DNA of 7,168 bases, from contig SDOA01000168.1 of the NCBI GenBank assembly GCA_004524595.1, forward strand, positions 1 through 7,168, read 5' to 3'. Positions 1-6,672 of the stretch are shown piece after piece. The position numbers were made by a program, and so were the translations under genes. The stretch is from Candidatus Thorarchaeota archaeon. GTDB lineage: Archaea; Asgardarchaeota; Thorarchaeia; Thorarchaeales; Thorarchaeaceae. Positions within the stretch are counted from its first letter, which is position 1. Each line of letters opens with the position of its first letter. The notes below the pieces were generated by a model. That model did no database searches. It worked only from the letters and a program-made list of their open reading frames with translations, and was not told the DNA's origin.

Positions 1-66
1 AATGCACAATCGGTGAACTGGGGATAGAATAGATATGGCAACATGGAGAAAATAAGAAGACTCCAA

Positions 67-1764
67 TCACTGAAGCTCAGACTTCTTCTTCTCCATCAAC
101 TGAGTAATTTCATTTCGGATCGATCTGGCAACGATCATTGCCATCTCTATCTTTTCAGGCGAAGCTGGTTTGGAACCAACAACAAGCAGTGAATCATTCA
201 GGATTTTATTTGCCTCATGTTCAATATCTGAGATAGTAGACTCTAGAGCCTGCAATTCAGGAGTCGTGAGTCTCCCTTTTAGAGCCTCTGCGGCGTCTTT
301 TATCAGACGAGAAGACGAGAGTATTCGCTTCTTTTTGTCAGCAATTGAGTCCCATTCACTTAAGCCAAGGGGTATTTCCGATTCGAGTTTTTTCTCTTGG
401 TTTGCAACTACTGCTATTGCTTCTTCACATGCAGGGATTAGTTTTGCTCGTGCAAAAGTTTTCTTTTCAGATTCTTTTGCCTTGGTAACAGCATCAACGA
501 GGTCCTCATCACCTAGAAGAGCATCGATCTGGTCAACGAGATCATTAACCACAACAAGACGTGCCTTGGCTGTTTCGAGCTCGCTATTGTCAATGTCATC
601 CTTAAGCTGCTTCAACGAAGATGTTAGACCATCAACGACTCTGAGCAGTGGTGCAGGTTCGAATTCAGAGGCCTCGATTGAGGCCCTAAGAAAACTCACT
701 CTGCTCTCAGTAACGCTCGAGTCATGGAGTAGCTTCTCACTTTCTTTGTAGTCTTTCAGTGTGATAATAGTTGGACCTGCTTGAATACTATAGGCTGTCT
801 TTAATTTGTCTTCATATGTTCCTCGAACGACAATGGCAAAATCACGCGAACCTCCAAGAGCTTCATCAGCTCGAACGATAATAGACACATCGATTGTTTC
901 ATTTGCAGGCACTATGGGGATTGTCTTTGTTGATTCACCGGAAACAATATGGATACCTTCATCAAGATGCCACTCAAGTTTCATATTCATAGCAGCACCT
1001 TCACCTGAGTTAATGATTGAGAGTTTCACAGAGAAATCTTCAGTAAATGTGAGATCAATAGGTATGGTCAATTGAGCAGATATTTTTGGAACCTTTAATT
1101 TACCTCGTAGGATCTCTCGCACCATGTCAAGACCACGATCGACATATTTCGAGAATTCCGAACTCCCCGAGCTAGCTAAAGCAGATTTCAATTCAGTGAC
1201 TGCAGCATTCTCAGCAGCTGCAAACGCTTCGAGGTTTAAGGATTGGATGGAAGATTCGATCATCTGAGGAATCTGGCTAAGTTGAATGATGGCAGGTAGT
1301 CTAATCTTTGATGCATTCTCAGCAACAAATCCTCTTGCCTTATAGAACGCCTCTGCCTCTTTTCCAATCATAATGTATATCATACACGCAGTCATTGCTA
1401 GTGCAGTACCTTTGCTTGTTTCTGCATCTTCACCCCACATGAGATGTTCAGTAGCAGCAGCAAAGAGGTCATCAGCTCCTTTTTGATACGACTCGATGGC
1501 TTTCATTGAATCAGCCATATCTGAGAATACATCTCCCGCATCACACATATTCAGAGCAGCTTTCTTATAGCTCTTAGATGCCCTGTATTCATTTGCGGCC
1601 TTAAGAAAAGCTTCTGTAGCTGCAGCATATTCACGCTCCATTGCAGCCATATCCCCTGCCATCTCCGCTCGGATTGCAGCCTGAACATGTTGGTGTCCGG
1701 CGGATTGACGCGTAGTATCTTTCTGTGATTCCTCAATCCATCTTTTAGCTCTCTCTTCCGACAT
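67..1764 (-). CDS. SNAP/TPR-like helical + Ig-like beta + coiled-coil protein, uncharacterised
   Basis: This gene encodes 565 residues with no signal peptide or membrane segment, so the product is probably cytosolic. Residues ~25-215 are alanine-rich helices in TPR/alpha-SNAP-like repeats (for example EAFLKAANEY at 51-60, YKKAALN at 66-72, and the AIESYQKGADD stretch at 89-99). Residues ~225-335 are beta-rich with alternating hydrophobics and an IINSGEG turn (250-256). This resembles CARDB/NEW3-type or adaptin-ear-like Ig folds. Residues ~341-565 are charged helices likely to form a coiled coil, ending in a lysine/glutamate-rich tail. The three-part layout suggests a scaffold or adaptor that binds proteins, but I do not recognise a named family. 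The ATG at 1764 is preferred because a GGAG (1776-1779) lies 11 bases upstream and a TATA-like palindrome lies ~45 bases upstream. The gene is separated by 91 bases from the next gene upstream. The open frame and composition make it a certain gene; the domain assignments are inference. Confidence 0.9.
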   Translation of the reverse strand: MSEERAKRWIEESQKDTTRQSAGHQHVQAAIRAEMAGDMAAMEREYAAATEAFLKAANEYRASKSYKKAALNMCDAGDVFSDMADSMKAIESYQKGADDLFAAATEHLMWGEDAETSKGTALAMTACMIYIMIGKEAEAFYKARGFVAENASKIRLPAIIQLSQIPQMIESSIQSLNLEAFAAAENAAVTELKSALASSGSSEFSKYVDRGLDMVREILRGKLKVPKISAQLTIPIDLTFTEDFSVKLSIINSGEGAAMNMKLEWHLDEGIHIVSGESTKTIPIVPANETIDVSIIVRADEALGGSRDFAIVVRGTYEDKLKTAYSIQAGPTIITLKDYKESEKLLHDSSVTESRVSFLRASIEASEFEPAPLLRVVDGLTSSLKQLKDDIDNSELETAKARLVVVNDLVDQIDALLGDEDLVDAVTKAKESEKKTFARAKLIPACEEAIAVVANQEKKLESEIPLGLSEWDSIADKKKRILSSSRLIKDAAEALKGRLTTPELQALESTISDIEHEANKILNDSLLVVGSKPASPEKIEMAMIVARSIRNEITQLMEKKKSELQ

Positions 1765-1799
1765 CGTTTCCTAGTCTCCAATTTTGACATAGCATTATC

Positions 1800-1819
1800 G
1801 GATTCAATATATTGAATCC
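1800..1819. promoter_or_regulatory. Perfect 20-base palindrome overlapping the TATA-like promoter of the 565-residue gene
   Basis: The sequence GGATTCAATA/TATTGAATCC is a perfect inverted repeat with an AATATATT core. It sits ~36-55 bases upstream of the ATG at 1764. If the core is the TATA box, transcription on the minus strand would start near 1783, giving a leader of about 19 bases that includes the GGAG at 1776-1779. A palindrome across a TATA box could be an operator for a dimeric repressor that competes with TBP, or simply a symmetric promoter core. The palindrome is seen directly; the promoter role is inferred. Confidence 0.55.
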
Positions 1820-1855
1820 AGCAATTTCATTCGCTTGTACATACTAAAGCACGTA

Positions 1856-2149
1856 CTAGTACACTTCACGTGGTGAATGTCTCAGACGATCTGGAAGACC
1901 ACCACCATGACCTTCAACTACAAGTTCGTAGCCACGGCCAATACGGCCTCTCTTCGCTGTCTGGAAACCCACCTTCTCAATACCACGAGCGTTACGCTCA
2001 GCAGCTCTTCGTTCAATCATACTCGTTCCAGAGGGCACAATAAGAATAAGCTTCTTCTGTGCATCATCCACTGTGAGACTGATTGGCGTAGTTGGTGTAC
2101 CGGTACACTCGTGAAATTGACTATTTCTATATTCGAGGACTATCTTCAT
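1856..2149 (-). CDS. Small basic conserved-looking protein, 97 residues, function unknown
   Basis: The ATG at 2149 begins MKIVLEYRNSQF. An in-frame TTG at 2170 would add seven residues but has no visible ribosome binding site, so I chose the ATG. The N-terminal half looks like beta strands (KIVLEYR, then KKLILIVP near residues 33-40). It is followed by an arginine-rich helix (IERRAAERNARGIEKVGF, about residues 45-62) and a glycine/arginine-rich segment (RGRIGRGYELVVEGHGGG), which could contact nucleic acid or another acidic partner. No zinc-binding cysteines or catalytic motifs are visible. There is no Shine-Dalgarno before the ATG. A weak TATA-like TTTCTTTAGA lies ~29-39 bases upstream, so translation may be from a nearly leaderless transcript. 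Opposite-strand ORFs here lack these protein-like features and look like shadows. I cannot name the family. Confidence 0.72.
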   Translation of the reverse strand: MKIVLEYRNSQFHECTGTPTTPISLTVDDAQKKLILIVPSGTSMIERRAAERNARGIEKVGFQTAKRGRIGRGYELVVEGHGGGLPDRLRHSPREVY

Positions 2150-2334
2150 TTGAAATGTAACACCACACAATAGTCGGTTCTAAAGAAAATCAAGCTTGGT
2201 CACATATTAGGATTTGCTAGATGGAACACTTTGTTAAAAATAGGAGTTTTTCATGCTTTTGCAGAAGAAATGAAGATGAGCTCATGGATCTACAAGACCC
2301 GAGAGCTCAGTTTTTGAAGAGAATGGATTAAGAT

Positions 2335-2616
2335 TCAGTCTGGTGGAGGTGGGGGAGGGGGAGTGTCATCCAGCTTTGTTTCAACCTTCGTCAAGACAGA
2401 ATCACGCTTTTTCTTTGTGAAGACAAAGCCCATAATAATGAATAGTAATCCTACGATTGCTATAGCAGCACCAATATAGACAGTGTATCCTGCAACAAAA
2501 TCATATGCTGGATTTGAATTTGCAAGTAATGCCAATATTGCACCTGCTATCACTAGAATCGCTCCAAGACACACAGGTCCAGAGCGCGTATATTCTCGCC
2601 AAGTCAAGTAAGCCAA
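2335..2616 (-). CDS. Two-helix membrane protein with heptaproline C-terminal tail
   Basis: This gene encodes 93 residues. A short N-terminal segment (AYLTWREYTRSG) is followed by two hydrophobic helices at about residues 16-34 (CLGAILVIAGAILALLA) and 43-66 (AGYTVYIGAAIAIVGLLFIIMGFVF). Next comes a positively charged KKKR (about 69-72), which by the positive-inside rule puts the C-terminus in the cytoplasm. The tail is acidic and ends in seven prolines plus Asp. The start is a TTG at 2614-2616. An AGGAG at 2626-2630 lies nine bases before it, and no ATG occurs until within the second helix, so TTG is the only sensible start. The prolines use mixed codons (CCC, CCT, CCA), which suggests the protein sequence itself is kept. 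The role is unknown; the tail could be bait for a polyproline-binding partner. Confidence 0.82.
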   Translation of the reverse strand: MAYLTWREYTRSGPVCLGAILVIAGAILALLANSNPAYDFVAGYTVYIGAAIAIVGLLFIIMGFVFTKKKRDSVLTKVETKLDDTPPPPPPPD

Positions 2617-2625
2617 TTTTAATAG

Positions 2626-2655
2626 CTCCTAATCGAGACATACCACGCAGTCTCG
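2626..2655 (-). promoter_or_regulatory. RBS and adjacent dyad before the TTG-start membrane protein gene
   Basis: AGGAG (minus strand, 2626-2630) decides the TTG start at 2616, with nine bases between. Immediately upstream is an inverted repeat, CGAGAC (2634-2639) and GTCTCG (2650-2655), around a 10-base loop. A TATA-like TTTACAAT lies ~44-51 bases before the start codon, so the dyad would fall around the transcription start. It could be an operator or a small 5' hairpin. The repeat is seen; its function is a guess. Confidence 0.4.
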
Positions 2656-2745
2656 TCTAATTGTAAATGAATCAGTTCAAGCGATTTAAGATTATTGGGT
2701 AGCTAAAACATTGCATTTCTCAGACGATTAATTGAATACAATGAA

Positions 2746-3621
2746 TTATTCCAGACTCATATTGACTATGCATCCAGTGGATGAGGTGTTGACAGATATC
2801 TTAATTCCAGTCAATTCACTGAGTCTCTTTGCAATCATCTCATGAAAAGCACAAGGATATCCTGCAGGAACCTTATTCATATCAGGATCAAGAGCCCTAC
2901 ATACACGAAGAATATCACATGCTCCAGTCTCAATAGTAACTGTTCCAGTCCCAGTTTTGGGCATTTGACTTTCGTCCGAACAACTCTGAATCAGTGCCCC
3001 AAATTTCTTCAATGCAATGGAAGGGTCATCAGGATTTGATTTTGCCCAGTATTGGATCAGTTGGTCAGCAGCTCTGCTAAACATCAAGTCAAGATGACCA
3101 GTAGGCAATGATTTGGCGTATGTTGATATCTCACAGATGAGTGATGCCTGCGACTCAACAACGCTTTTTCTTGCCGCTTCGTTGATCGTTCTGGGGATTT
3201 CAGGAATCTCCCCAACTCGAATATCATGCAGTTCATCAGTCATCTCCTTTTCTGCTTGTACCCCAACAGGACTGCCTGCTGCTGCTGCTGCTATCTCACC
3301 AATTGTTGTACCATCATCATAGCTAAGTTCAGGAATCTCATAGTTTGGACAGATCCCTGCTGATTGATACTGCCTTGCAAACTGCATGAGTCGTCCAGAC
3401 ATTGTCGCTACTGCATGTCGACTCAATCCTTCAACTCTGATATGACCATAAGCAATTCCAACAATATTGTCGAGATCCAAGTCAGGAATGTTCTTTTCAG
3501 CAAGAATTTTCTTTCCACGAACAACACGTACTGCCCACATCTCATTCATGACGCCAATTTGAGCACCATAGCTTGTATTCGTGATACCTACAAGAGGTGA
3601 AACGGGATAGAAATCACTCAT
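2746..3621 (-). CDS. 291-residue cysteine-bearing protein, possible V4R-like C-terminal domain
   Basis: The ATG at 3621 has an AGGAG (3631-3635) nine bases upstream. The N-terminal half (residues ~1-90) is a mixed alpha/beta unit with no motif I recognise. A low-complexity IAAAAAGSPVG linker (about 110-120) joins it to a helical and then mixed C-terminal half (~145-291). That half carries CDILRVC (235-241), GYPCAFHE (254-261) and STGCIVNM (281-288). A Cys-x-Phe-His followed by an amphipathic helix and a final Cys-containing strand recalls the end of V4R (4-vinyl-reductase-like) sensor domains. However, the usual second half of the V4R cysteine pattern is not complete, so this is tentative. 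Six cysteines (C163, C214, C235, C241, C257, C284) in the C-terminal half could bind metal, a cofactor or a small ligand. There is no signal peptide or membrane helix. It appears to be transcribed alone, from a TATA-like site near 3692-3699. Confidence 0.85.
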   Translation of the reverse strand: MSDFYPVSPLVGITNTSYGAQIGVMNEMWAVRVVRGKKILAEKNIPDLDLDNIVGIAYGHIRVEGLSRHAVATMSGRLMQFARQYQSAGICPNYEIPELSYDDGTTIGEIAAAAAGSPVGVQAEKEMTDELHDIRVGEIPEIPRTINEAARKSVVESQASLICEISTYAKSLPTGHLDLMFSRAADQLIQYWAKSNPDDPSIALKKFGALIQSCSDESQMPKTGTGTVTIETGACDILRVCRALDPDMNKVPAGYPCAFHEMIAKRLSELTGIKISVNTSSTGCIVNMSLE

Positions 3622-3630
3622 GAATAGGGT

Positions 3631-3699
3631 CTCCTACAAATGGATTCATTGAAAACCATCGAATGATTATTCAAAAGGGTATCGTGATTGTAATATATC
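3631..3699 (-). promoter_or_regulatory. Putative promoter and RBS of the 291-residue protein gene
   Basis: On the minus strand an AGATATATTA element (TATA-like, about 3691-3699) lies ~75 bases upstream of the ATG at 3621. The ribosome binding site AGGAG is at 3631-3635. A TATA box there would give transcription from about 3669-3672 and a leader of ~50 bases. A second AT-rich dyad, ACTATT-A-AATAGT (3719-3731), lies further upstream and could be an alternative TATA/BRE region. The RBS is clear; the promoter is by eye only. Confidence 0.4.
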
Positions 3700-3767
3700 T
3701 GTGTTTCATTTTTGAAAGACTATTAAATAGTTATACTGGTATAAGACAAGGCTCTAATTGTTTCTAG

Positions 3768-3800
3768 AAAAAAAGAGGTAGCAGGACACTTGAAGTGTCC
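3768..3800 (-). terminator. Hairpin plus T7 terminator downstream of cdc48
   Basis: Read on the minus strand, GGACAC-TTCAA-GTGTCC (3784-3800) forms a 6-bp hairpin that can close to 8 bp with a one-base centre. After nine bases it is followed by a run of seven Ts (3774-3768). Archaeal RNA polymerase terminates at T-runs, so this is the likely end of the hsp20-cdc48 transcript. It leaves about 215-250 bases of RNA after the cdc48 stop codon. No other T-run this long is seen between here and cdc48. Confidence 0.55.
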
Positions 3801-3803
3801 GGT

Positions 3804-4019
3804 TTACCCTTCATTATAAGGTGGATAATCTTGGACACCAGAGGGATGTACTTCCAAGAACGGCGCTGGGAACGACTCTGTGAGGCGATAGGATATGTCA
3901 GTCAACCTTATACTCTCATTTCTCTGCGGGTGTATATGAAGACCTAAATGATCTCTTAAACGCTCGAGTAAGAAACGTCCAACTTTGTCCTTTTTCTATG
4001 CAACTGTTACCAGACCAAC
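3804..4019 (-). other. In-frame coding-like stretch after the cdc48 stop; no proper start codon
   Basis: This region follows the cdc48 TGA (4020-4022) in the same reading frame. It reads seven codons, then TAG (3996-3998), then 63 sense codons, and ends at TAA (3804-3806). The 63 residues look protein-like: a helix-forming GRFLLERLRDHLGLH part, then a RLTDISYRLTES part, and a proline/aromatic end (VQDYPPYNEG). There is no ATG or GTG in the open part. The only TTG (3903-3905) would give 33 residues and lacks a clear ribosome binding site. It may be a decayed gene or lost extension, a small gene with an unusual start, or a chance opening in a long 3' untranslated region. An 8-bp inverted repeat (3815-3822 with 3905-3912) also spans it. 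Chance alone could leave a frame open this long a few percent of the time, so confidence is low. Confidence 0.3.
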
Positions 4020-6206
4020 TCAAATATACCCAGGTAGCTCTGGAGATTTTTGTGGTTTTCGTTTCTTGACGCTCTCAGCTAACTCCAAATATTTCTCTAC
4101 ATCTTTCACAGAGAGACTTGGACGAGTTTCTTCTAGAGCTTGCTGAAAGTGTTTTATTGTGACTGGTTTTGCTTTCCAATCAATCCGCACGGCAGTCATT
4201 GCAGCTTCTCTACAAAGACCCTCAATATCAGCACCAGAGTAACCTTCAGTCATCTCTGCCAATTTTCCTAGGTCTACATCATTACTGAGAGGCATCTTCT
4301 TGGTATGTACCTTGAATATTTCCAACCTGGCGGATCGATCTGGTGGTGGTACAAAGATCACGGCATCAAATCTACCGGGACGGAGAACTGCTGGGTCAAG
4401 GATATCAGCGCGGTTGGTAGCTCCAATAACCAATACATTCTGCAATGTCTGCATGCCATCCAGTTCAGCCAAGAACTGATTCACAATCCTTTGGCTTACT
4501 CCTGTATCATCTCTATTTCCACGAGCACTCATGATTGCATCAATCTCATCAAAGAAAAGAACACATGGTGCTGTCTGGCGAGCCTTTTTGAAAATCTCAC
4601 GAACAGCTTTCTCTGACTCACCAACATATTTGTTGAAGATCTCTGGACCTCTGACAGAAATGAAATTGGCTTCGCTCTCTGTCGCCACAGCTTTTGCAAG
4701 TAGGGTCTTACCAGTACCAGGAGGGCCAAAGAGAAGAACGCCCTTAGGAGAACGGATTCCCATTTCTTTGAAGACTTCAGGTCGTCTTATCGGAGCTTCT
4801 ACAGCCTCCTGCAATTGCATCTTGACCTTATCTAAGCCACCAACATCTTCCCACTTCACATTGGGCTTCTCGACCAAAACCTCTCTAAGTGCTGATGGTG
4901 AAACATCATTTAACGCTGAATCAAAATCAGCTCTCGTTACATAGAGGTTCGTTAGAATATCAGCTGGGATATCTCCAGTCTCAGGATCTACATGTGGCAA
5001 GATTTTCCTGAGTGCTTGCATCGCAGCCTCTCTGGTCAGAGCTGCTAGATCTGCACCAACAAACCCATGCGCTACAGCAGCTAATCGTTCGAGATCTACA
5101 TCCTCACTCAAAGGCATTGACCTGGTGTGAATCTGAAGAATCTCAAGTCTTCCTTTTTTGTCTGGAACACCAACTTCGATTTCCCTATCAAATCTACCAG
5201 GTCTTCGAAGTGCCTCATCGATATCATCGACACGGTTGGTCGCACCAATGACAATTACCTGTCCTCTTCCTGCGAGACCATCCATGAGTGCTAGCAATTG
5301 TGCTACAACCCGTCGTTCAACTTCGCCAGTGACATCAGCACGTTTTGGAGCAATACTGTCAAGTTCATCTATGAATATGATGCTTGGTGCATTCTTCTCG
5401 GCTTCTTCAAACGCTTCCCGTAATTTCTGCTCAGACTCACCATAGAACTTTGACATAATCTCTGGTCCATTTATTACACGGAATGTTGCACCAGACTCAT
5501 TTGCTACTGCTTTTGCTATCAACGTCTTACCTGTACCAGGAGGTCCATGAAGGAGAACTCCTTTAGGCGGAGATATACCTAGTCTCTTGAAGAGTTCAGG
5601 AGACTTCATCGGGAGTTCTACCATCTCACGTATCTTGACCAGTTCATTTCCAAGTCCTCCAATGTCTTCATATGTCACTTCTGGGACTGTCACATCTTCT
5701 GGTCGAACAGGTTTATCTAAGACCTCAACTTTTGTGTCAGGTGTCAATTTTCCAAATTTGCTTGGTGAAACAGTTGACACAATGAATGGATGTGCTTGAC
5801 CTATTGAGGAAAAGAGTACAATATCTCCTCGTGTAACAGGGCGATTCAACATCTGTTGTTTAAAGTGTTGATCAAAACCTGGCGGAAATCTCAGTGGTTG
5901 TGTTGGAGCAAAGACAACTCTAGTTGCATCAGGAATCGTCGCTTTGTTTACCTCTACAACCTCTCCCAACTTAACGCCTGCATTATTTCGAACAATGGAA
6001 TCAATGCGAACCATGTCGAGAATATCATCTTCTCTCATTGCCGGAAAGCATATTGCTACCGTTTCTTTTGACCCTTTGATAAGTATATAATCACCAGAGC
6101 CAACGCCTAAGTGTCGTCTTATTTCTGAATTAAGTCTGATAATACCTCTCCCTTGATCTCTAGGAATTGCGGCAGCTACCTTTAATCTGACTGGCTCTTC
6201 ACTCAT
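4020..6206 (-). CDS. cdc48: CDC48/VAT-type AAA+ ATPase (archaeal p97/VCP homologue)
   Basis: At 728 residues this is the full length usual for archaeal CDC48/VAT. It has an N-domain (residues ~1-185, double-psi barrel part with the [16 protein letters not shown] signature at 20-35) and two AAA+ domains. D1 has Walker A GPPGTGKT (221-228), Walker B IIFIDE (276-281), sensor-1 Asn in GATNR (321-325) and arginine-finger RRPGRFD (334-340). D2 has Walker A (494-501), Walker B LFFDE (550-554), GATNR (595-599) and LRPGRFD (608-614). Both pore loops carry aromatics (KFYGESE 253-259; KYVGESE 526-532). The aromatic in D1 is typical of archaeal rather than eukaryotic forms. The enzyme is a cytosolic hexamer that hydrolyses ATP to unfold or extract proteins, probably feeding the 20S proteasome. 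The C-terminus is PGYI, with tyrosine next to last as in proteasome-docking HbYX tails, but glycine replaces the hydrophobic residue. It starts 5 bases after the hsp20 stop with AGGGGG at 6215-6220, eight bases before the ATG. Confidence 0.98.
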   Translation of the reverse strand: MSEEPVRLKVAAAIPRDQGRGIIRLNSEIRRHLGVGSGDYILIKGSKETVAICFPAMREDDILDMVRIDSIVRNNAGVKLGEVVEVNKATIPDATRVVFAPTQPLRFPPGFDQHFKQQMLNRPVTRGDIVLFSSIGQAHPFIVSTVSPSKFGKLTPDTKVEVLDKPVRPEDVTVPEVTYEDIGGLGNELVKIREMVELPMKSPELFKRLGISPPKGVLLHGPPGTGKTLIAKAVANESGATFRVINGPEIMSKFYGESEQKLREAFEEAEKNAPSIIFIDELDSIAPKRADVTGEVERRVVAQLLALMDGLAGRGQVIVIGATNRVDDIDEALRRPGRFDREIEVGVPDKKGRLEILQIHTRSMPLSEDVDLERLAAVAHGFVGADLAALTREAAMQALRKILPHVDPETGDIPADILTNLYVTRADFDSALNDVSPSALREVLVEKPNVKWEDVGGLDKVKMQLQEAVEAPIRRPEVFKEMGIRSPKGVLLFGPPGTGKTLLAKAVATESEANFISVRGPEIFNKYVGESEKAVREIFKKARQTAPCVLFFDEIDAIMSARGNRDDTGVSQRIVNQFLAELDGMQTLQNVLVIGATNRADILDPAVLRPGRFDAVIFVPPPDRSARLEIFKVHTKKMPLSNDVDLGKLAEMTEGYSGADIEGLCREAAMTAVRIDWKAKPVTIKHFQQALEETRPSLSVKDVEKYLELAESVKKRKPQKSPELPGYI

Positions 6207-6211
6207 TTTCT

Positions 6212-6652
6212 CTACCCCCTAATCTCAAATTCAATATTCCCTTCTGTAATAACATTTGAATTGTTTCTTGCTTTTTTCAATTCTATCTCTAAGACACCGT
6301 TTCGGCAGGATGCATTTGAACTCTGAACATCTACAAGAAAATCAAGGTTGAGAACTGTTTCTTTATCTTCAATCTCATTCGTTACAATCAAGTTCTTACC
6401 CTCGACTCTCACTGAAGGAACAAACCCTGTAGAATAAAGATTCTTGATGACTAGGACTTTGTCATCGAAATCAATTATTTCAGCTTCTGGTTCTTCATCA
6501 TGACCTTGAGTTTCTTCAACCTCATCAGGAAAACCAAAATTCGAGCTTGTCCAGTATCGAATTGTTGTACTGCCATCAGGTACATGACCCATGACACCCA
6601 TTAGATGATCTATCATCCTACGGAATACTGTCTCAAACTCATCGTCTATCAT
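6212..6652 (-). CDS. hsp20: Small heat shock protein, Hsp20/alpha-crystallin family
   Basis: This gene encodes 146 residues, a normal sHSP length. A hydrophobic N-terminal helix region (residues ~1-24, FRRMIDHLMGVMG) and an aromatic/acidic linker lead into the alpha-crystallin domain at ~54-128. The hallmark A-x-x-x-N-G-V-L is present as ASCRNGVL (114-121), followed by EIELKKA. The tail IEFEIRG (140-146) has alternating hydrophobics that could serve as the IXI-type contact for oligomer assembly. The product is an ATP-independent holdase that traps unfolding proteins in the cytosol. It is first in an operon with cdc48, whose SD overlaps its last codons (AGG GGG TAG). The ATG at 6652 has a consensus GGAGGT (6661-6666) eight bases upstream, suggesting strong translation. 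The hsp20-cdc48 pairing is known from other archaea, for example Archaeoglobus fulgidus, where the pair is heat-induced. Holdase-to-unfoldase hand-over is the natural inference. Confidence 0.93.
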   Translation of the reverse strand: MIDDEFETVFRRMIDHLMGVMGHVPDGSTTIRYWTSSNFGFPDEVEETQGHDEEPEAEIIDFDDKVLVIKNLYSTGFVPSVRVEGKNLIVTNEIEDKETVLNLDFLVDVQSSNASCRNGVLEIELKKARNNSNVITEGNIEFEIRG

Positions 6653-6660
6653 TTAGAATT

Positions 6661-6666
6661 ACCTCC
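6661..6666 (-). promoter_or_regulatory. Consensus Shine-Dalgarno of hsp20
   Basis: GGAGGT on the minus strand lies eight bases before the hsp20 ATG. It matches the archaeal anti-Shine-Dalgarno fully and is the strongest RBS in the window. It begins only six bases after the foot of the structured leader (6673-6723), so leader folding could influence ribosome access. It is not inside a stem in the simplest fold. Confidence 0.75.
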
Positions 6667-6672
6667 AGTTAG

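Noticed and set aside
170..751. Long plus-strand open frame (193 codons) opposite the 565-residue gene
   Set aside because: It is serine-rich antisense shadow sequence with no ribosome binding site; the minus-strand frame is longer and clearly protein-like.
1877..2173. Plus-strand ORF of 98 codons opposite the 97-residue gene
   Set aside because: Low-complexity Thr/Asn/Ser composition and no RBS; the minus-strand product has a plausible fold pattern instead.
2209..2279. Possible 22-codon minus-strand gene beginning ATG AGC TCA in the 185-base gap
   Set aside because: No ribosome binding site, short, and low-complexity; the gap holds only a 10-base ATGAGCTCAT palindrome and no convincing gene.
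2842..3600. Three plus-strand ORFs within the 291-residue gene
   Set aside because: All lie wholly inside a confident gene, lack RBS and promoter, and read as antisense shadows.
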